Notes under the pieces: generated by a model | The model's database searches: none | Seen by the model: only the letters and a program-made list of their open reading frames with translations | Told to the model about the DNA's origin: nothing | Assembly: GCA_035544955.1 (NCBI GenBank) | Contig: DASZZN010000044.1 | Span: 1-64,000, forward strand | From: Candidatus Dormiibacterota bacterium | GTDB lineage: Bacteria; Chloroflexota; Dormibacteria; CF-121 | Reading direction: 5' to 3' | Length of the DNA stretch: 64,000 bases | Translations under genes and position numbers: made by a program | Shown here: in pieces, positions 34,831-43,408 of the stretch | How positions within the stretch are numbered: the first letter of the stretch is position 1 | Layout of the letters: every line of letters starts with the position of its first letter

Positions 34831-34943
34831 GCCGGGCCCGTCGGCCCACGCGAGCGGCGCTCGGGGCGTCGCCCCTCGCGAGTGGCGCTTTAGTGCCATA
34901 CGAGCGATTGAGACGTTAGTGCCAGGCGAGCGTTTGAGACGTT
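34831..34943 (+). repeat. Dispersed intergenic repeat, copy B (longest)
   Basis: The copy contains GCCGGGCCCGTCGGCCCACG (shared exactly with copy C), CTCGGGGCGTCGCCCC and GCGAGTGGCGC (shared with copy A), then two tandem units: GAGCGATTGAGACGTT at 34902-34917 and GAGCGTTTGAGACGTT at 34928-34943, each preceded by TAGTGCCA. It fills most of the gap between the GGDEF-EAL and HtrA-like genes. No coding potential is evident. Confidence 0.8.
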
Positions 34944-34957
34944 CGGGGTGAGGGCCG

Positions 34958-35845
34958 TTAGCGGCCGGCCTCGCCCACCGTCACCGGGATCTCCTTCACC
35001 TCGCCGGCACGGACGACCTTGACGGTCTGGGTGGCGCCGACCTTGATCTTCCGCAGCCCCGAATACAGGTCTTCCAGGCTCCTGGTTGCGGTCCCGTCCA
35101 GCGCGACGAGCGTGTCGCCCTGCATGAGCCCCGCCTTGTCCGCCGGGCTCTGCGGCTCGACCGCCACGATCAGCAGCCCGCTGTCCTGGTTGACCCGGCC
35201 CTTGACGGCGTCGGGCAGGGGCACTTCCTGGGTGCCGATCCCCAGGTAAGGACGCTTGATCCGGCCCTCGGACCGAAGGCTGGCCACGACGCGCTCGGCC
35301 ACGTCCATCGCAATCGCCCGCCCGTCTCCGCGGCCGAAGACCCAGCTGTTCATGCCGACGACACGACCGTCGACGTCGACCAGGGGACCGCCACTGAACC
35401 CGGGATAGAGCGGGGCGTTCGTCTGGATCAGGTGCTCGATCTCGCTTCCGCGCCATCCGCGCCAGGACGATGAAACGGCGCTGATCGTGCCAAAGGTCGC
35501 CTTGAGGCTGCCGGGCCGCCCGATCGCCAGCACGATCTGCCCCGGCTTGAGGTCTTCCACTTTCGCACGCGGCAGCGCTGGGGCCGTCAGGCCTTCGACC
35601 TTGAGCAGCGCCACGTCGGTCGCCGGGTCACGGCCCACCAGCGTCGCCTTCGTGCTCTTGTCGTCGACGACCACCGCGATGTCATCCTCCTGCTCGACCA
35701 CGTGGTTGGCCGTCAGGATGAGACCGGTGTCCCAGACGATGCCGGTGCCCGCCCGGCCCCTCCGAGCGTCGACCCGGACCACGCTCTTGCTCGCTTTCTC
35801 CACCAGCGCTTCGATGTCGTTAGAAAGGTCTTTGAGAGTCGCCAT
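34958..35845 (-). CDS. HtrA/DegP-like S1C serine protease with PDZ domain
   Basis: The 295-residue protein has a trypsin-like domain with His (LILTANHVV), Asp (DPATDVALLKV) and Ser (YPGFSGGPLVDVDG), followed by one PDZ domain (GLLIVAVEPQSPADKAGLMQGDTLVALDG). ATG 35845 follows GGAGAAAG at good spacing. With this start there is no signal peptide or transmembrane anchor, unlike most HtrA proteins; a longer reading from 35959 does not add a convincing one. It may be a cytosolic protease or scaffold. Confidence 0.87.
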   Translation of the reverse strand: MATLKDLSNDIEALVEKASKSVVRVDARRGRAGTGIVWDTGLILTANHVVEQEDDIAVVVDDKSTKATLVGRDPATDVALLKVEGLTAPALPRAKVEDLKPGQIVLAIGRPGSLKATFGTISAVSSSWRGWRGSEIEHLIQTNAPLYPGFSGGPLVDVDGRVVGMNSWVFGRGDGRAIAMDVAERVVASLRSEGRIKRPYLGIGTQEVPLPDAVKGRVNQDSGLLIVAVEPQSPADKAGLMQGDTLVALDGTATRSLEDLYSGLRKIKVGATQTVKVVRAGEVKEIPVTVGEAGR

Positions 35846-35879
35846 GATGTTGCTTTCTCCTTGTGCCGATCTCCAAAAT

Positions 35880-35910
35880 CTCCCTCCCTCTCGAGGGGTC
35901 GCGGTGGGGG
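35880..35910. repeat. Degenerate GC-rich hairpin (copy H8)
   Basis: CTCCCTCCCTCTCGAGGGG followed by GTCGCGGTGGGGG reads, on the other strand, as a divergent version of the CCCCCAC...ACCC...GAGGG element. It lies in the leader of the HtrA-like gene, about 35 bases before its start. Confidence 0.4.
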
Positions 35911-36031
35911 TTGCTCGGCTGCTGTCACGGTACGACTGAAACGAGATCGGCGCCTTCACCCGGACGGCGAGGACGCGACCCGGACGTTCGGTGAGGACGG
36001 CGCGCTGCCTAGCCCTTTGGGGAGGAGAAGC

Positions 36032-36466
36032 CTAAACCGGCTTTAGGCTGGCGTACGCGAGAGTCCCCGGATAACCAGCCTTCCGCCTCGAGACGAGACC
36101 GTCGAGGGCGGCAGCGTGCACCGCGAATTGGGGATCTTTCCAAATTTGCCGGATGATGTTTCGCGCCTGGACCCTATTCGGATAGAACACAAGCTCCACC
36201 CAGAGGTCCTCTTCGGGTCTCAAGGCAAGCGTGGCCCTTAGCCGCCTGGTCTTAGGATCAGGCGGATCGGGGTCGACAATGAACACCCAGGGGCCGCTTC
36301 CTCCTCCGTCCTGGGTAATCCGACGGGCAACGGTGTAGCTTCTTCCAAGGATCCGGCTTGCGCGCGTTCGGTCTTTACGAAGGGTGACCCACAGTTCGAG
36401 GTGCATCAGAGGCAGCGGTTGAACACGCCGCGGCCGAGACGCCGGCGATCTATTCGTCCGTTTCAT
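36032..36466 (-). CDS. Hypothetical protein, 144 aa
   Basis: No family is recognised. The central part alternates short strands and charged loops (RSYTVARRITQDGG; WVFIVDPDPPDPKTRRLRATLAL; EDLWVELVFYPNRVQARNIIRQIWKDP), suggesting a small alpha/beta domain. The C-terminus is Ala/Gly-rich (HAAALDGLVSRRKAGYPGTLAYASL). ATG 36466 overlaps the esterase stop as ATGA, supporting this start and co-translation. A later ATG (36406) is also possible. Confidence 0.6.
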   Translation of the reverse strand: MKRTNRSPASRPRRVQPLPLMHLELWVTLRKDRTRASRILGRSYTVARRITQDGGGSGPWVFIVDPDPPDPKTRRLRATLALRPEEDLWVELVFYPNRVQARNIIRQIWKDPQFAVHAAALDGLVSRRKAGYPGTLAYASLKPV

Positions 36467-37530
36467 CGCTTTGAGGGAGTCAACCGCTCCGCCAAATACT
36501 TGATCGCGATCGGGTATCGGTACTCGATGGCGTCGTGGGTCGCATCGATGAGCTCGAAGAAGACGTCGGTCACCCCGATCGCCTCCAGCGCCCGGCGGAA
36601 GGCCTCTGCGCCCAGGTCGAGATGATACTGGTCGCGTTTGCCGGCGTCGATATAGATCGCCTTCATCGCTCGCAGTGCGTCCGCGTGGCGCGGCACCATC
36701 CGCACCGGGTCCCAGCGCAGCCAGCGCTCCCAGACCTCCGGGATGAGCTGGCCGGTTGCGGTGTCATACGGCAGGTGGACGGTCCCGTCATCGTCGGCGG
36801 AGTAGCAGGCCGCCATGCACCAGTCGTTGAGGAGCTCGCCGTCGCCCTCCCTGGTGAAGGCGGTCCGGCTGCGGAAGTCCGTCCAGAACTCGTCGAAGGA
36901 GCCGTGATAGTGGTCACGAAGTGTCCGCACGGACTTTGGAAAGTCGTGCGCGTAGCACATCTCGAAGAGCGCGTCGCCCGCGTGAGTCGCCAGGCCCCCA
37001 AACAGATCCGGCCGGAGCATGGGCGTGATCATGGCGCCATATCCGCCACTCGACTTGCCGGCGATGCCGCGATGACGGGCCTGCGGCAGCGTTCGATAGC
37101 GGGCGTCGACCCAGGGGACGATCTCATCGCAGAGATAGGTGTGATACTGGCCGGTGCCGGGCGAGTCGACAAACTGGCTGCCACCCACCGAGGTCCAGCA
37201 GTCGACATAGACAAGGATGCACGGCTTGGCGGTGCCGGCCGCGAACTGGGCGTCGGCCAGCTCCGGGAAGTTTCGCCGGAACGCGGGGCGGTTTCGCCAC
37301 ATGTCGATCTGGCCGGTGAGCCCCTGGATCACGTAAATGCTCGGGTAGCGGCGCTGCGGGTCCGCGTCGTACCCGGGCGGCAGGTAAACCCAGAGCGGGC
37401 GGCGATGAGGATCGCCGAGCGGATTGCCTTTCAGCACCGCGCTCTCGAAGAGATGCTCGTCGTAGCGTCCCTTGGGCTCGAAGAACCATGGCGGGAGGTC
37501 GGGCACGATGCGACTATAAGGTGTGGCCAT
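36463..37530 (-). CDS. Esterase family alpha/beta hydrolase (Esterase D / Fes-like)
   Basis: The 355-residue protein belongs to the putative esterase (PF00756) family. It shows RRPLWVYLPPGYDADPQRRYPSIYVIQG, the oxyanion and core strands, GIAGKSSGGYGAM with the Ser nucleophile, IYIDAGKRDQYHL (Asp) and ELIDATHDAIEYRYP (His). No signal peptide is seen. The ATG overlaps the divergent Tag gene start by 8 bases. The substrate is unknown; relatives hydrolyse S-formylglutathione, siderophores or mycolyl esters. Confidence 0.83.
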   Translation of the reverse strand: MATPYSRIVPDLPPWFFEPKGRYDEHLFESAVLKGNPLGDPHRRPLWVYLPPGYDADPQRRYPSIYVIQGLTGQIDMWRNRPAFRRNFPELADAQFAAGTAKPCILVYVDCWTSVGGSQFVDSPGTGQYHTYLCDEIVPWVDARYRTLPQARHRGIAGKSSGGYGAMITPMLRPDLFGGLATHAGDALFEMCYAHDFPKSVRTLRDHYHGSFDEFWTDFRSRTAFTREGDGELLNDWCMAACYSADDDGTVHLPYDTATGQLIPEVWERWLRWDPVRMVPRHADALRAMKAIYIDAGKRDQYHLDLGAEAFRRALEAIGVTDVFFELIDATHDAIEYRYPIAIKYLAERLTPSKR

Positions 37531-38086
37531 TCAGCGATGCGGCTGGGCGGAGGGAAACCCCTTGATGCTCGAGTACCACGACCGAGAGTGGGGTGTGCCG
37601 GTCCACGACGACCATCTCCTCTTCGAGTTCCTGGTCCTCGAGGGCGCCCAGGCCGGGCTGAGCTGGATGACGATCCTGCGGAAGCGCGAGGCCTACCGGA
37701 AAGCGTTCAAGGACTTCGACCCAGCAGCGGTCGCCCGCTTTCGCGAGACGACTGTCGACGGTCTGATGACCCTGCGGGCGATCGTCCGAAACCGGCGCAA
37801 GATCGAGAGCGCCGTCCGAAATGCCCGCGTGGTCCAGGCGATCGCGAAGGAGCAGGGCAGTTTCGATCGCTACGCCTGGTCCTTCGTCGGTGGCCGGCCA
37901 CGGCGCAACGCGTGGAAGACGATGGGCGACATTCCCGCGGAGACCGCCGAGTCACGGGCGTTGAGCAAGGACCTGATCGCGCGCGGCGCGAACTTCGTCG
38001 GACCGACGATCTGCTACGCGTTCATGCAGGCGACCGGGCTGGTGAACGACCACCTGGTCAGGTGCTTCCGCTACCCAGAGCTCTGA
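37523..38086 (+). CDS. tag: DNA-3-methyladenine glycosylase I
   Basis: The 187-residue protein has the Tag signature throughout: RCGWAEGNPLMLEYHDREWGVP near the N-terminus, FEFLVLEGAQAGLSWMTILRKREAYRKAFKDFDP, and the late FVGPTICYAFMQATGLVNDHLVRCFRY. The Cys and His at the N-terminus with the late His and Cys form the zinc snap of E. coli Tag. It removes 3-methyladenine from DNA. GTG 37523 is used; a TATAAG box at 37515-37520 just upstream suggests a very short or absent leader. Confidence 0.93.
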   Translation: MAIQRCGWAEGNPLMLEYHDREWGVPVHDDHLLFEFLVLEGAQAGLSWMTILRKREAYRKAFKDFDPAAVARFRETTVDGLMTLRAIVRNRRKIESAVRNARVVQAIAKEQGSFDRYAWSFVGGRPRRNAWKTMGDIPAETAESRALSKDLIARGANFVGPTICYAFMQATGLVNDHLVRCFRYPEL

Positions 38087-38093
38087 GTTCAAT

Positions 38094-38939
38094 TCATGCG
38101 GCGAGGCGGTCAACGTCGATCCCTCTTGAGGCCGCCAACCATTTCAGCCAGGACATCAGCGCGTTCATCGAAAACATGAACAAGCCGACGAGGGAGCCGA
38201 CAAGTAACGCGATAAACGGAATTAGAGCGAAGTTCGGCGAATCCACCGTCTGCATTGACCCCACGCCCGGCAGACTCACCTCCGTCACGTGGCCATTCCA
38301 GGAGGTTAGGACAACGCGGTTCCCCGGAATGAGGCTCTGCCACACGTCGTATGCGGTTGCGACCTGAATTGCCTGGTTTTGGCCGAGCACAGTCACCGCA
38401 ATCCAGTGTCGCCCCCCTGAACTCTCGGCCCACCTTCGGACGAATCGTGCGTCAGCCTGGCTACGACACGAACTGCTGGAGACAGTTGCGCAACTTGGAG
38501 CGTGCTGGTAGGCCGACTGGTCACCAAGGCCCTGAACGAGTCCGAGCGCGCAGGCCACGGCTGCGATCAGGCAGACCGCAGCAAAGACACCGAAGAGGCC
38601 CATGGCGCCGAGGTTGACCGCTGCCTCCTGATCGATTTCGGTCCGCCGCTCGCGGTGGGCGAACCGCCAGGCGAGCGCGATCGCCAGCATCAGCCCCACC
38701 AGGACAACGACGAACACCGTGCAGCCGATCACGACCGGGAAGAGATCCGGCGCGCCCCTCGGGTTGACGACAAGGTAGACGAGGCCGACCACGAGGACAC
38801 CGGTGGATCGGAGCCACATCGACCTGTCCCAGCGTTTTCCACCCAGTGCGGGCGTCGATACCGCCGCGAGCAGGATCACACCGACCAGGCAAGCCGCCTC
38901 GATGATGAACTTGACGGTGGGGTCCATCCGTCCATGCAA
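38094..38939 (-). CDS. Multi-pass membrane protein, unknown function
   Basis: About 281 aa. The N-terminal part has four transmembrane helices (FIIEAACLVGVILLAAV; STGVLVVGLVYLVV; LFPVVIGCTVFVVVLVGLMLAIALAW; LGAMGLFGVFAAVCLIAAVACAL). A soluble loop of about 100 residues with two Cys (PSCATVSSSSC) is followed by a last helix (FALIPFIALLVGSLVGLFMF). No family is recognised. It is convergent with tag, separated by 7 bases. The start is ATG 38939 or 38927. Confidence 0.6.
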   Translation of the reverse strand: MHGRMDPTVKFIIEAACLVGVILLAAVSTPALGGKRWDRSMWLRSTGVLVVGLVYLVVNPRGAPDLFPVVIGCTVFVVVLVGLMLAIALAWRFAHRERRTEIDQEAAVNLGAMGLFGVFAAVCLIAAVACALGLVQGLGDQSAYQHAPSCATVSSSSCRSQADARFVRRWAESSGGRHWIAVTVLGQNQAIQVATAYDVWQSLIPGNRVVLTSWNGHVTEVSLPGVGSMQTVDSPNFALIPFIALLVGSLVGLFMFSMNALMSWLKWLAASRGIDVDRLAA

Positions 38940-38980
38940 CGGATGCCGCCCCGCTCTCCGGCAGGAACCCTCCTAGCCGC

Positions 38981-39781
38981 TTATGACCAGGGGGTCACCG
39001 GCCTGGCTTGTACCTCGCCGTCCACGTAGACGGCATCGACCTTCTCATCGTAGAAGCACAGGAGATTCTCGATCTTCGGACACTCTGGGATTGGCGCCGG
39101 ATAGCCCCAGACGATATCGGTGAATTCCTTGCCGCCGACGTTGACGGTCCAGTAGGACGCCTTGCCTTTGTAGGGACAGCGCGTCGACGTGTTGGTGGGC
39201 GTCAGTAGGTCCAGTCGCACGTCCACCTTCGGAATGTAGTAGCGGGTGGGCAAGCCGGTCTCGAACAGGAGGCGGGGCTGGGTGGTCTCGGCGACGACCT
39301 CACCGCCGACGATGACCTTCACGTGGCGAGAGCTGTTCAAGACGTCCACCCGATGGTAGGGATCGCGGGGATGAACGAAGACCTCGTCGTCCTCCTCGAA
39401 CCAGGCATCCATCTTGTCCCAGTAGAAGGCAACGTAATCCTTCAGGTCAGGGCGCTCGGGTTGCAGGTAACGCCAAGCGGCCTTTTCCGCGACCCGGTCT
39501 CCGACCTTGACGGAGTAGAAGCTCGCTTCGCCCTTACCCGCATGGGAGCTTTTATAGTTCGTTGGCTGGAGCAGATCCATTCGGACGTCTTTCACCGGAA
39601 AGTAGTAGATCGCCAGCCGCTTCTTCTCGAGCACCAGCATCACGGCGCGGCTGTCGGCGCTCGTGGTACCACCGAACATCACCCGGACACGCCGGTCGGT
39701 CGGCACCAAGACGATGTCATCGGCCGCGTTGGGCCGCGGCTCTACGTTTTCGACGATCCGGTCTTCAAGAGCCTTTGCCAT
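38981..39781 (-). CDS. Tandem DUF427 protein
   Basis: The 266-residue protein has two DUF427 domains in tandem. The first has [27 protein letters not shown]...[12 protein letters not shown] and the second [23 protein letters not shown]...[16 protein letters not shown]; both end in a Tyr-Asp/Trp-Asp helix region ([26 protein letters not shown]). DUF427 proteins are small beta-rich proteins of unknown function, common in actinobacteria. It starts inside the last 40 bases of msrA, so the two are translationally linked. Confidence 0.85.
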   Translation of the reverse strand: MAKALEDRIVENVEPRPNAADDIVLVPTDRRVRVMFGGTTSADSRAVMLVLEKKRLAIYYFPVKDVRMDLLQPTNYKSSHAGKGEASFYSVKVGDRVAEKAAWRYLQPERPDLKDYVAFYWDKMDAWFEEDDEVFVHPRDPYHRVDVLNSSRHVKVIVGGEVVAETTQPRLLFETGLPTRYYIPKVDVRLDLLTPTNTSTRCPYKGKASYWTVNVGGKEFTDIVWGYPAPIPECPKIENLLCFYDEKVDAVYVDGEVQARPVTPWS

Positions 39782-40305
39782 AGCGAGGTTCCTCCCTGGA
39801 CTTTCGGTCCGGCATCAATGACTGGCTGATCCGACTTGAGGCCGACGTGACAGCTGGCCTGGCCGCGCTTCTCGAGGTACTGCTGGTGGTAGTTCTCCGC
39901 CGGGTAGAAGGCGGACGCCGGAGTGATCTCGGTCACGATCGGCTTGCGGCGTGTTTCCTGCCGCGTCAGAAGCGATGCCGTCGCGGCGGTCTGCTGCGCG
40001 GGGTCGGTAGAAAAGATTGCGGAACGGTACTGGGTGCCCAGGTCCCAACCCTGACGGTTCAGCGTCGTCGGATCGTGGCTGGCCCAAAAGACATCCAAAA
40101 GCTGCTCGTAGGTCACCTGGTCGGGGTCGAAATCGACCTGCACCGCCTCGGCATGGCCGGTGTTTCCAGTACAGACCTGACGGTACGAGGGGTTCTCCGT
40201 CGTGCCGCCGGTGTAGCCGACCGTGGTCCGTGTCACACCAGGTATTTCGCGAAACGCCGCCTCGACGCCCCAAAAACAGCCGGCGGCGAAAATGGCTTGT
40301 TTCAC
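39742..40305 (-). CDS. msrA: Peptide-methionine (S)-S-oxide reductase
   Basis: The 187-residue protein opens with [23 protein letters not shown], the MsrA catalytic GCFWG, and has [43 protein letters not shown] and [10 protein letters not shown]. It repairs methionine-S-sulfoxide. GTG 40305 follows GAGGG; earlier in-frame starts belong to the neighbouring DoxX region. A short C-terminal extension overlaps the DUF427 gene. No additional resolving-Cys pair is evident beyond one Cys near the end (QASCHVG). Confidence 0.93.
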   Translation of the reverse strand: MKQAIFAAGCFWGVEAAFREIPGVTRTTVGYTGGTTENPSYRQVCTGNTGHAEAVQVDFDPDQVTYEQLLDVFWASHDPTTLNRQGWDLGTQYRSAIFSTDPAQQTAATASLLTRQETRRKPIVTEITPASAFYPAENYHQQYLEKRGQASCHVGLKSDQPVIDAGPKVQGGTSLWQRLLKTGSSKT

Positions 40306-40342
40306 GCCCTCAAGAACCAGCCGCAGCCCGGCTATGTTCCAT

Positions 40343-40735
40343 TCAATCGAGAGCCAGTACCAGCAACCCGCCAAGGATAGCGGTGTTCTTGAGGAACTGC
40401 ACCCGCTGCTGCGAGCGCTTGCCCGGGTCGTCGATCTCCCAGAAGGGGTGACCGGCGATGGTGGTCGGCACCATTGACACCGCAAGCGAAAGGGCGGCGA
40501 GCCGCGACATCACGCCGGCGGCCAGGAGTACCCCGGCGCCAAGGTGGACCGCCGCGTTCAACCTGACCGCGTCAATCGGATCTGTGGGCGCGAAGGGCAC
40601 GACAGAGGCGACCTTGTCGACCACGGGCTTTGCCGCCTTCGCCCGCGGCTCAGAATTCGCCAGCACCTCGAGCCCTGACGCGATGAAGAGGCTTGCCACC
40701 AATGGGCGGGCTACCGTTCGAGCGAGCCTCACCAT
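40343..40735 (-). CDS. DoxX family membrane protein
   Basis: The 130-residue, four-helix membrane protein has the DoxX start [18 protein letters not shown], followed by a Pro-rich linker, [41 protein letters not shown] and a last helix. It lies 37 bases upstream of msrA on the same strand, which suits a role in thiol/redox homeostasis reported for some DoxX proteins; this is inference. Confidence 0.8.
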   Translation of the reverse strand: MVRLARTVARPLVASLFIASGLEVLANSEPRAKAAKPVVDKVASVVPFAPTDPIDAVRLNAAVHLGAGVLLAAGVMSRLAALSLAVSMVPTTIAGHPFWEIDDPGKRSQQRVQFLKNTAILGGLLVLALD

Positions 40736-40904
40736 TCCACTGTATTAGGCGCGGTGCGTCGCTGGCAACCGGCCGAGTGGTCGACGTGCCAAAAAGGGCG
40801 GGGCGCCCCGTATTCAGACTTGACCTCAAGACTACACCTTTCCCTACAGCTACGCTATCATTTTTGGTGATGTCGCAAGCCGTATCGCCACAAGCCGCTG
40901 CCTG

Positions 40905-43046
40905 ATGCCCCGACGCCGTCTGTCCCGCTATTCCCTGCACCGCCGGCTGCGGTTGCTTCGGAAGAGCCAGCGCCGCATCAAGAGCCGGCGCGTCTTCATC
41001 CTGGTGGCGGTCTTCATGCTCGCCCTTCCGTTGATGGTGATCCCGGCGTTCGCGGCCGAATCCGTCGGGAACCTCCCCGCGGTCGACGGCCTCTCCGCCA
41101 GTGGCCTCAACCAGGACATGCTCATCTTCGATCGGCACGGCACCCTCATCGACGACATTGGCGACCATGGCGACCACCGGATCGTGGTGCCTCTGAAGTC
41201 CATGTCACCGTTCATCAAGCAAGCGACGATCGCGATCGAGGACAGGACCTTCTACGACAACAAAGGCGTCGACGTGGGCGGCATCGTGCGGGCGGCGGTT
41301 GCCGATTACTCGCATCACCGTATCGCGCAGGGCGGGAGTACGATCAGTCAGCAGCTGGTCAAGCAGGTGTTCATCGGCCCGAACCCCCCGCCCACGATCC
41401 AGCGCAAGCTCCGCGAGGCGGTGCTCGCCGTCGACCTCAACAGCCGCTACTCGAAGGACCAGATCCTCGAGCTCTATCTGAACACGATCTATTACGGCGC
41501 GCAGAGTTACGGCGCGGAGGCGGCGGCCAGGGGCTTCTTCCACACGAACTCGCACGACCTGACGCTCGGCCAGGCCGCGATGCTGGCCGGGTTGCCGCAG
41601 GCGCCGACGCAGAATAGCCCGCTGGTCAACCCCACCCAGGCCAAGGTGCGGCAAGCGGAAGTGCTCAACGCGATGGTGTCGCAGAGAATGATCACGCCCG
41701 AGCAAGCGTTGGCTGCCGAGAACGAGCAACTGCAGTTCTTCTATCCGACCAACCAGCTGCAGGCTCCCTACTTCGTCGAGAAGTACGTTCTCGACGTCCT
41801 CGACAAGCAGTTCCACATCCGCCCGAGCGATCGCAAGGGTTATCGCGTCTACACGAGCCTTGACCTCAACCTGCAGCACCTGGCGGAGGCGGTGGTCCGC
41901 AACCAGATCAACAGCCAGGGCAATTACTACGACTTCCACGACGGCGCGCTGGTGGCCATGGATCCAAGGACGGGCGAGGTGCTGGCCATGGTGGGTGGGG
42001 ACGACTACTACAGTCCGGGCGGTCAGATCAACATGGCGACCACGACCACCCGCCAGCCCGGATCGTCATTCAAGATGTTCACCTACACGGCGGCGATCGA
42101 GAGTGGCCGGCTGAACATGACCAGCCCGATCCTCGACCAGCCGATGGTGTTTCCGCTGGGCGGCGGCACCGATGGGCTGAAGCCGTATGCCCCGCTTAAC
42201 TATGACCAGCACTTCCACGGCACGATCCCGCTGAAGATGGCGATGGGTAACTCGCTCAACATCCCGGCGATCAAGGTCGAGCTCACCACCGGAATCCCGG
42301 CCGTGCTCGACACCGCGCGGCGGATGGGCGTGACCAGTCTCAATCAGGCCGACAACCATTACGGCATGAGCCTGACGCTGGGCGGCTACGGCGTCTCACC
42401 GCTGGACATGGTCACCGGGGCCTCGACGCTCGCCAACCTCGGCCTCCGTCATCGGCCCGCACCGGTGTTGCGCATCGAGGACGGGCTGGGCAAAACCGTT
42501 TTCGCCTACGACCCGACGAAGAACGAGTTCCGTGCCATCAGGCAGCAGGTCGCCTTCATCATCGATTCGATCATGTCGGACGACCGCAACCGTTGCATGT
42601 CGTTCGGGTGCGGCGGCGACCTGACGCTCCGCGGCCGCCACGTCGGCGCCAAGACCGGCACCACCCAGGACTTCCGCGACAACTGGACGGTGGGCTTTAC
42701 GCCATCGCTGGCCACGGCCGTCTGGGTTGGCAATCCCGATTACCATCGGCTCGCCCACAACTCAACGGGCATCGTGGGAGCCGCCCCCATCTGGCACCAG
42801 TTCATGGCCCAGGCGCTCGCCGCGCAGCCGGACGAGTGGTATGCCGTCCCTGGCGGCGTCGACCAGGTGGGCGGGAACTATTACCTGCCGGGGACTGAAT
42901 CCTTGCCGCCGACGCTGGCTGCCCCGTGGCCGAGCTGCCGCTTCACGAACTTCAACCCCTACACCGTCACGGACGCGCAGTTGACCGTCAACGGACTACC
43001 CTGCGTCCTCAATTACGCGCCGCGCGACATCCGCGGCGAGGGCTAG
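40905..43046 (+). CDS. Bifunctional class A penicillin-binding protein (second copy)
   Basis: The 713-residue protein has a very basic cytoplasmic N-terminus (MPRRRLSRYSLHRRLRLLRK), one transmembrane helix, a GT51 domain (IAIEDRTFYDNKGVDVGG; GGSTISQQLVKQ) and a transpeptidase with GSSFK, SLN and KTGTTQDF. In the GT motif the usual His before GVD is Lys, with Asn one position earlier. The C-terminus is short, without the Pro-rich tail of the other PBP. It is monocistronic, followed by a terminator. Confidence 0.9.
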   Translation: MPRRRLSRYSLHRRLRLLRKSQRRIKSRRVFILVAVFMLALPLMVIPAFAAESVGNLPAVDGLSASGLNQDMLIFDRHGTLIDDIGDHGDHRIVVPLKSMSPFIKQATIAIEDRTFYDNKGVDVGGIVRAAVADYSHHRIAQGGSTISQQLVKQVFIGPNPPPTIQRKLREAVLAVDLNSRYSKDQILELYLNTIYYGAQSYGAEAAARGFFHTNSHDLTLGQAAMLAGLPQAPTQNSPLVNPTQAKVRQAEVLNAMVSQRMITPEQALAAENEQLQFFYPTNQLQAPYFVEKYVLDVLDKQFHIRPSDRKGYRVYTSLDLNLQHLAEAVVRNQINSQGNYYDFHDGALVAMDPRTGEVLAMVGGDDYYSPGGQINMATTTTRQPGSSFKMFTYTAAIESGRLNMTSPILDQPMVFPLGGGTDGLKPYAPLNYDQHFHGTIPLKMAMGNSLNIPAIKVELTTGIPAVLDTARRMGVTSLNQADNHYGMSLTLGGYGVSPLDMVTGASTLANLGLRHRPAPVLRIEDGLGKTVFAYDPTKNEFRAIRQQVAFIIDSIMSDDRNRCMSFGCGGDLTLRGRHVGAKTGTTQDFRDNWTVGFTPSLATAVWVGNPDYHRLAHNSTGIVGAAPIWHQFMAQALAAQPDEWYAVPGGVDQVGGNYYLPGTESLPPTLAAPWPSCRFTNFNPYTVTDAQLTVNGLPCVLNYAPRDIRGEG

Positions 43047-43050
43047 AAAC

Positions 43051-43087
43051 AAAAAACCCGGCGACTACCGGGTGGCAGTCGCCGGGT
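43051..43087 (-). terminator. Intrinsic terminator
   Basis: A perfect 11-base stem, ACCCGGCGACT at 43056-43066 with AGTCGCCGGGT at 43077-43087, is flanked on the plus-strand left by A6. On the minus strand the hairpin is therefore followed by a U-run, a textbook rho-independent terminator for the small gene at 43105-43251. It may also stop the PBP transcript from the other side. Confidence 0.85.
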
Positions 43088-43104
43088 CGTGAAGGGATCG
43101 CCCG

Positions 43105-43251
43105 CTAGGGCCCGCCGCGACGACTGTTGTAGAAGCCGAAGCCGCCGCCGAACAGACCGAGGATGATCAGGATGATCCCGATCAAGGTGTAGCCGAGTAC
43201 GAGGGCAACAATCCCGAGCACGATAAGTAGTCCGCCTCCACCGAAGTACAC
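43105..43251 (-). CDS. 48-residue hydrophobic Gly-rich protein
   Basis: The protein starts GTG after a perfect AAAGGAGGTG ribosome-binding site. It reads YFGGGGLLIVLGIVALVLGY then TLIGIILIILGLFGGGFGFY and ends NSRRGGP: one or two short membrane-spanning segments with glycine clusters at each end. It resembles small YtxH/DUF-type hydrophobic proteins but no family is certain. A strong terminator follows directly, supporting it as a real single-gene unit. Confidence 0.72.
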   Translation of the reverse strand: MYFGGGGLLIVLGIVALVLGYTLIGIILIILGLFGGGFGFYNSRRGGP

Positions 43252-43390
43252 CCTGCACCTCCTTTCTGAGAAATCCAGGACGGGGTACCCGTCGCTGCTC
43301 CACCATAGGATGCTGGGGCCTCGACTGTGAAGAGCGCGAGTTGCAAATGCAGGCTTGGAGCTGGTCTTCAGGCCGCCGCCGTACAGGGGC

Positions 43391-43407
43391 TATGATACTG
43401 GGTATCA
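43391..43407 (+). promoter_or_regulatory. Fur-family-like operator over the -10 of znuA
   Basis: A perfect 15-base palindrome TGATAC-TGG-GTATCA (43393-43407) lies directly before the ATG at 43409 and overlaps a -10-like TATGAT (43391-43396). A -35-like TTCAGG is at 43367-43372 (18-base spacing). The transcript would begin at or next to the ATG, so it is probably leaderless. The palindrome has the TGAnA...TnTCA form of Zur/Fur sites, and a Fur-family gene is convergent with this operon. Confidence 0.65.
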
Positions 43408-43408
43408 A

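Noticed and set aside
36535-38367. 610-codon plus-strand frame across the esterase, tag and membrane-protein region
   Set aside because: It runs antisense through the esterase, then out of frame through tag; both real genes have intact active-site motifs.
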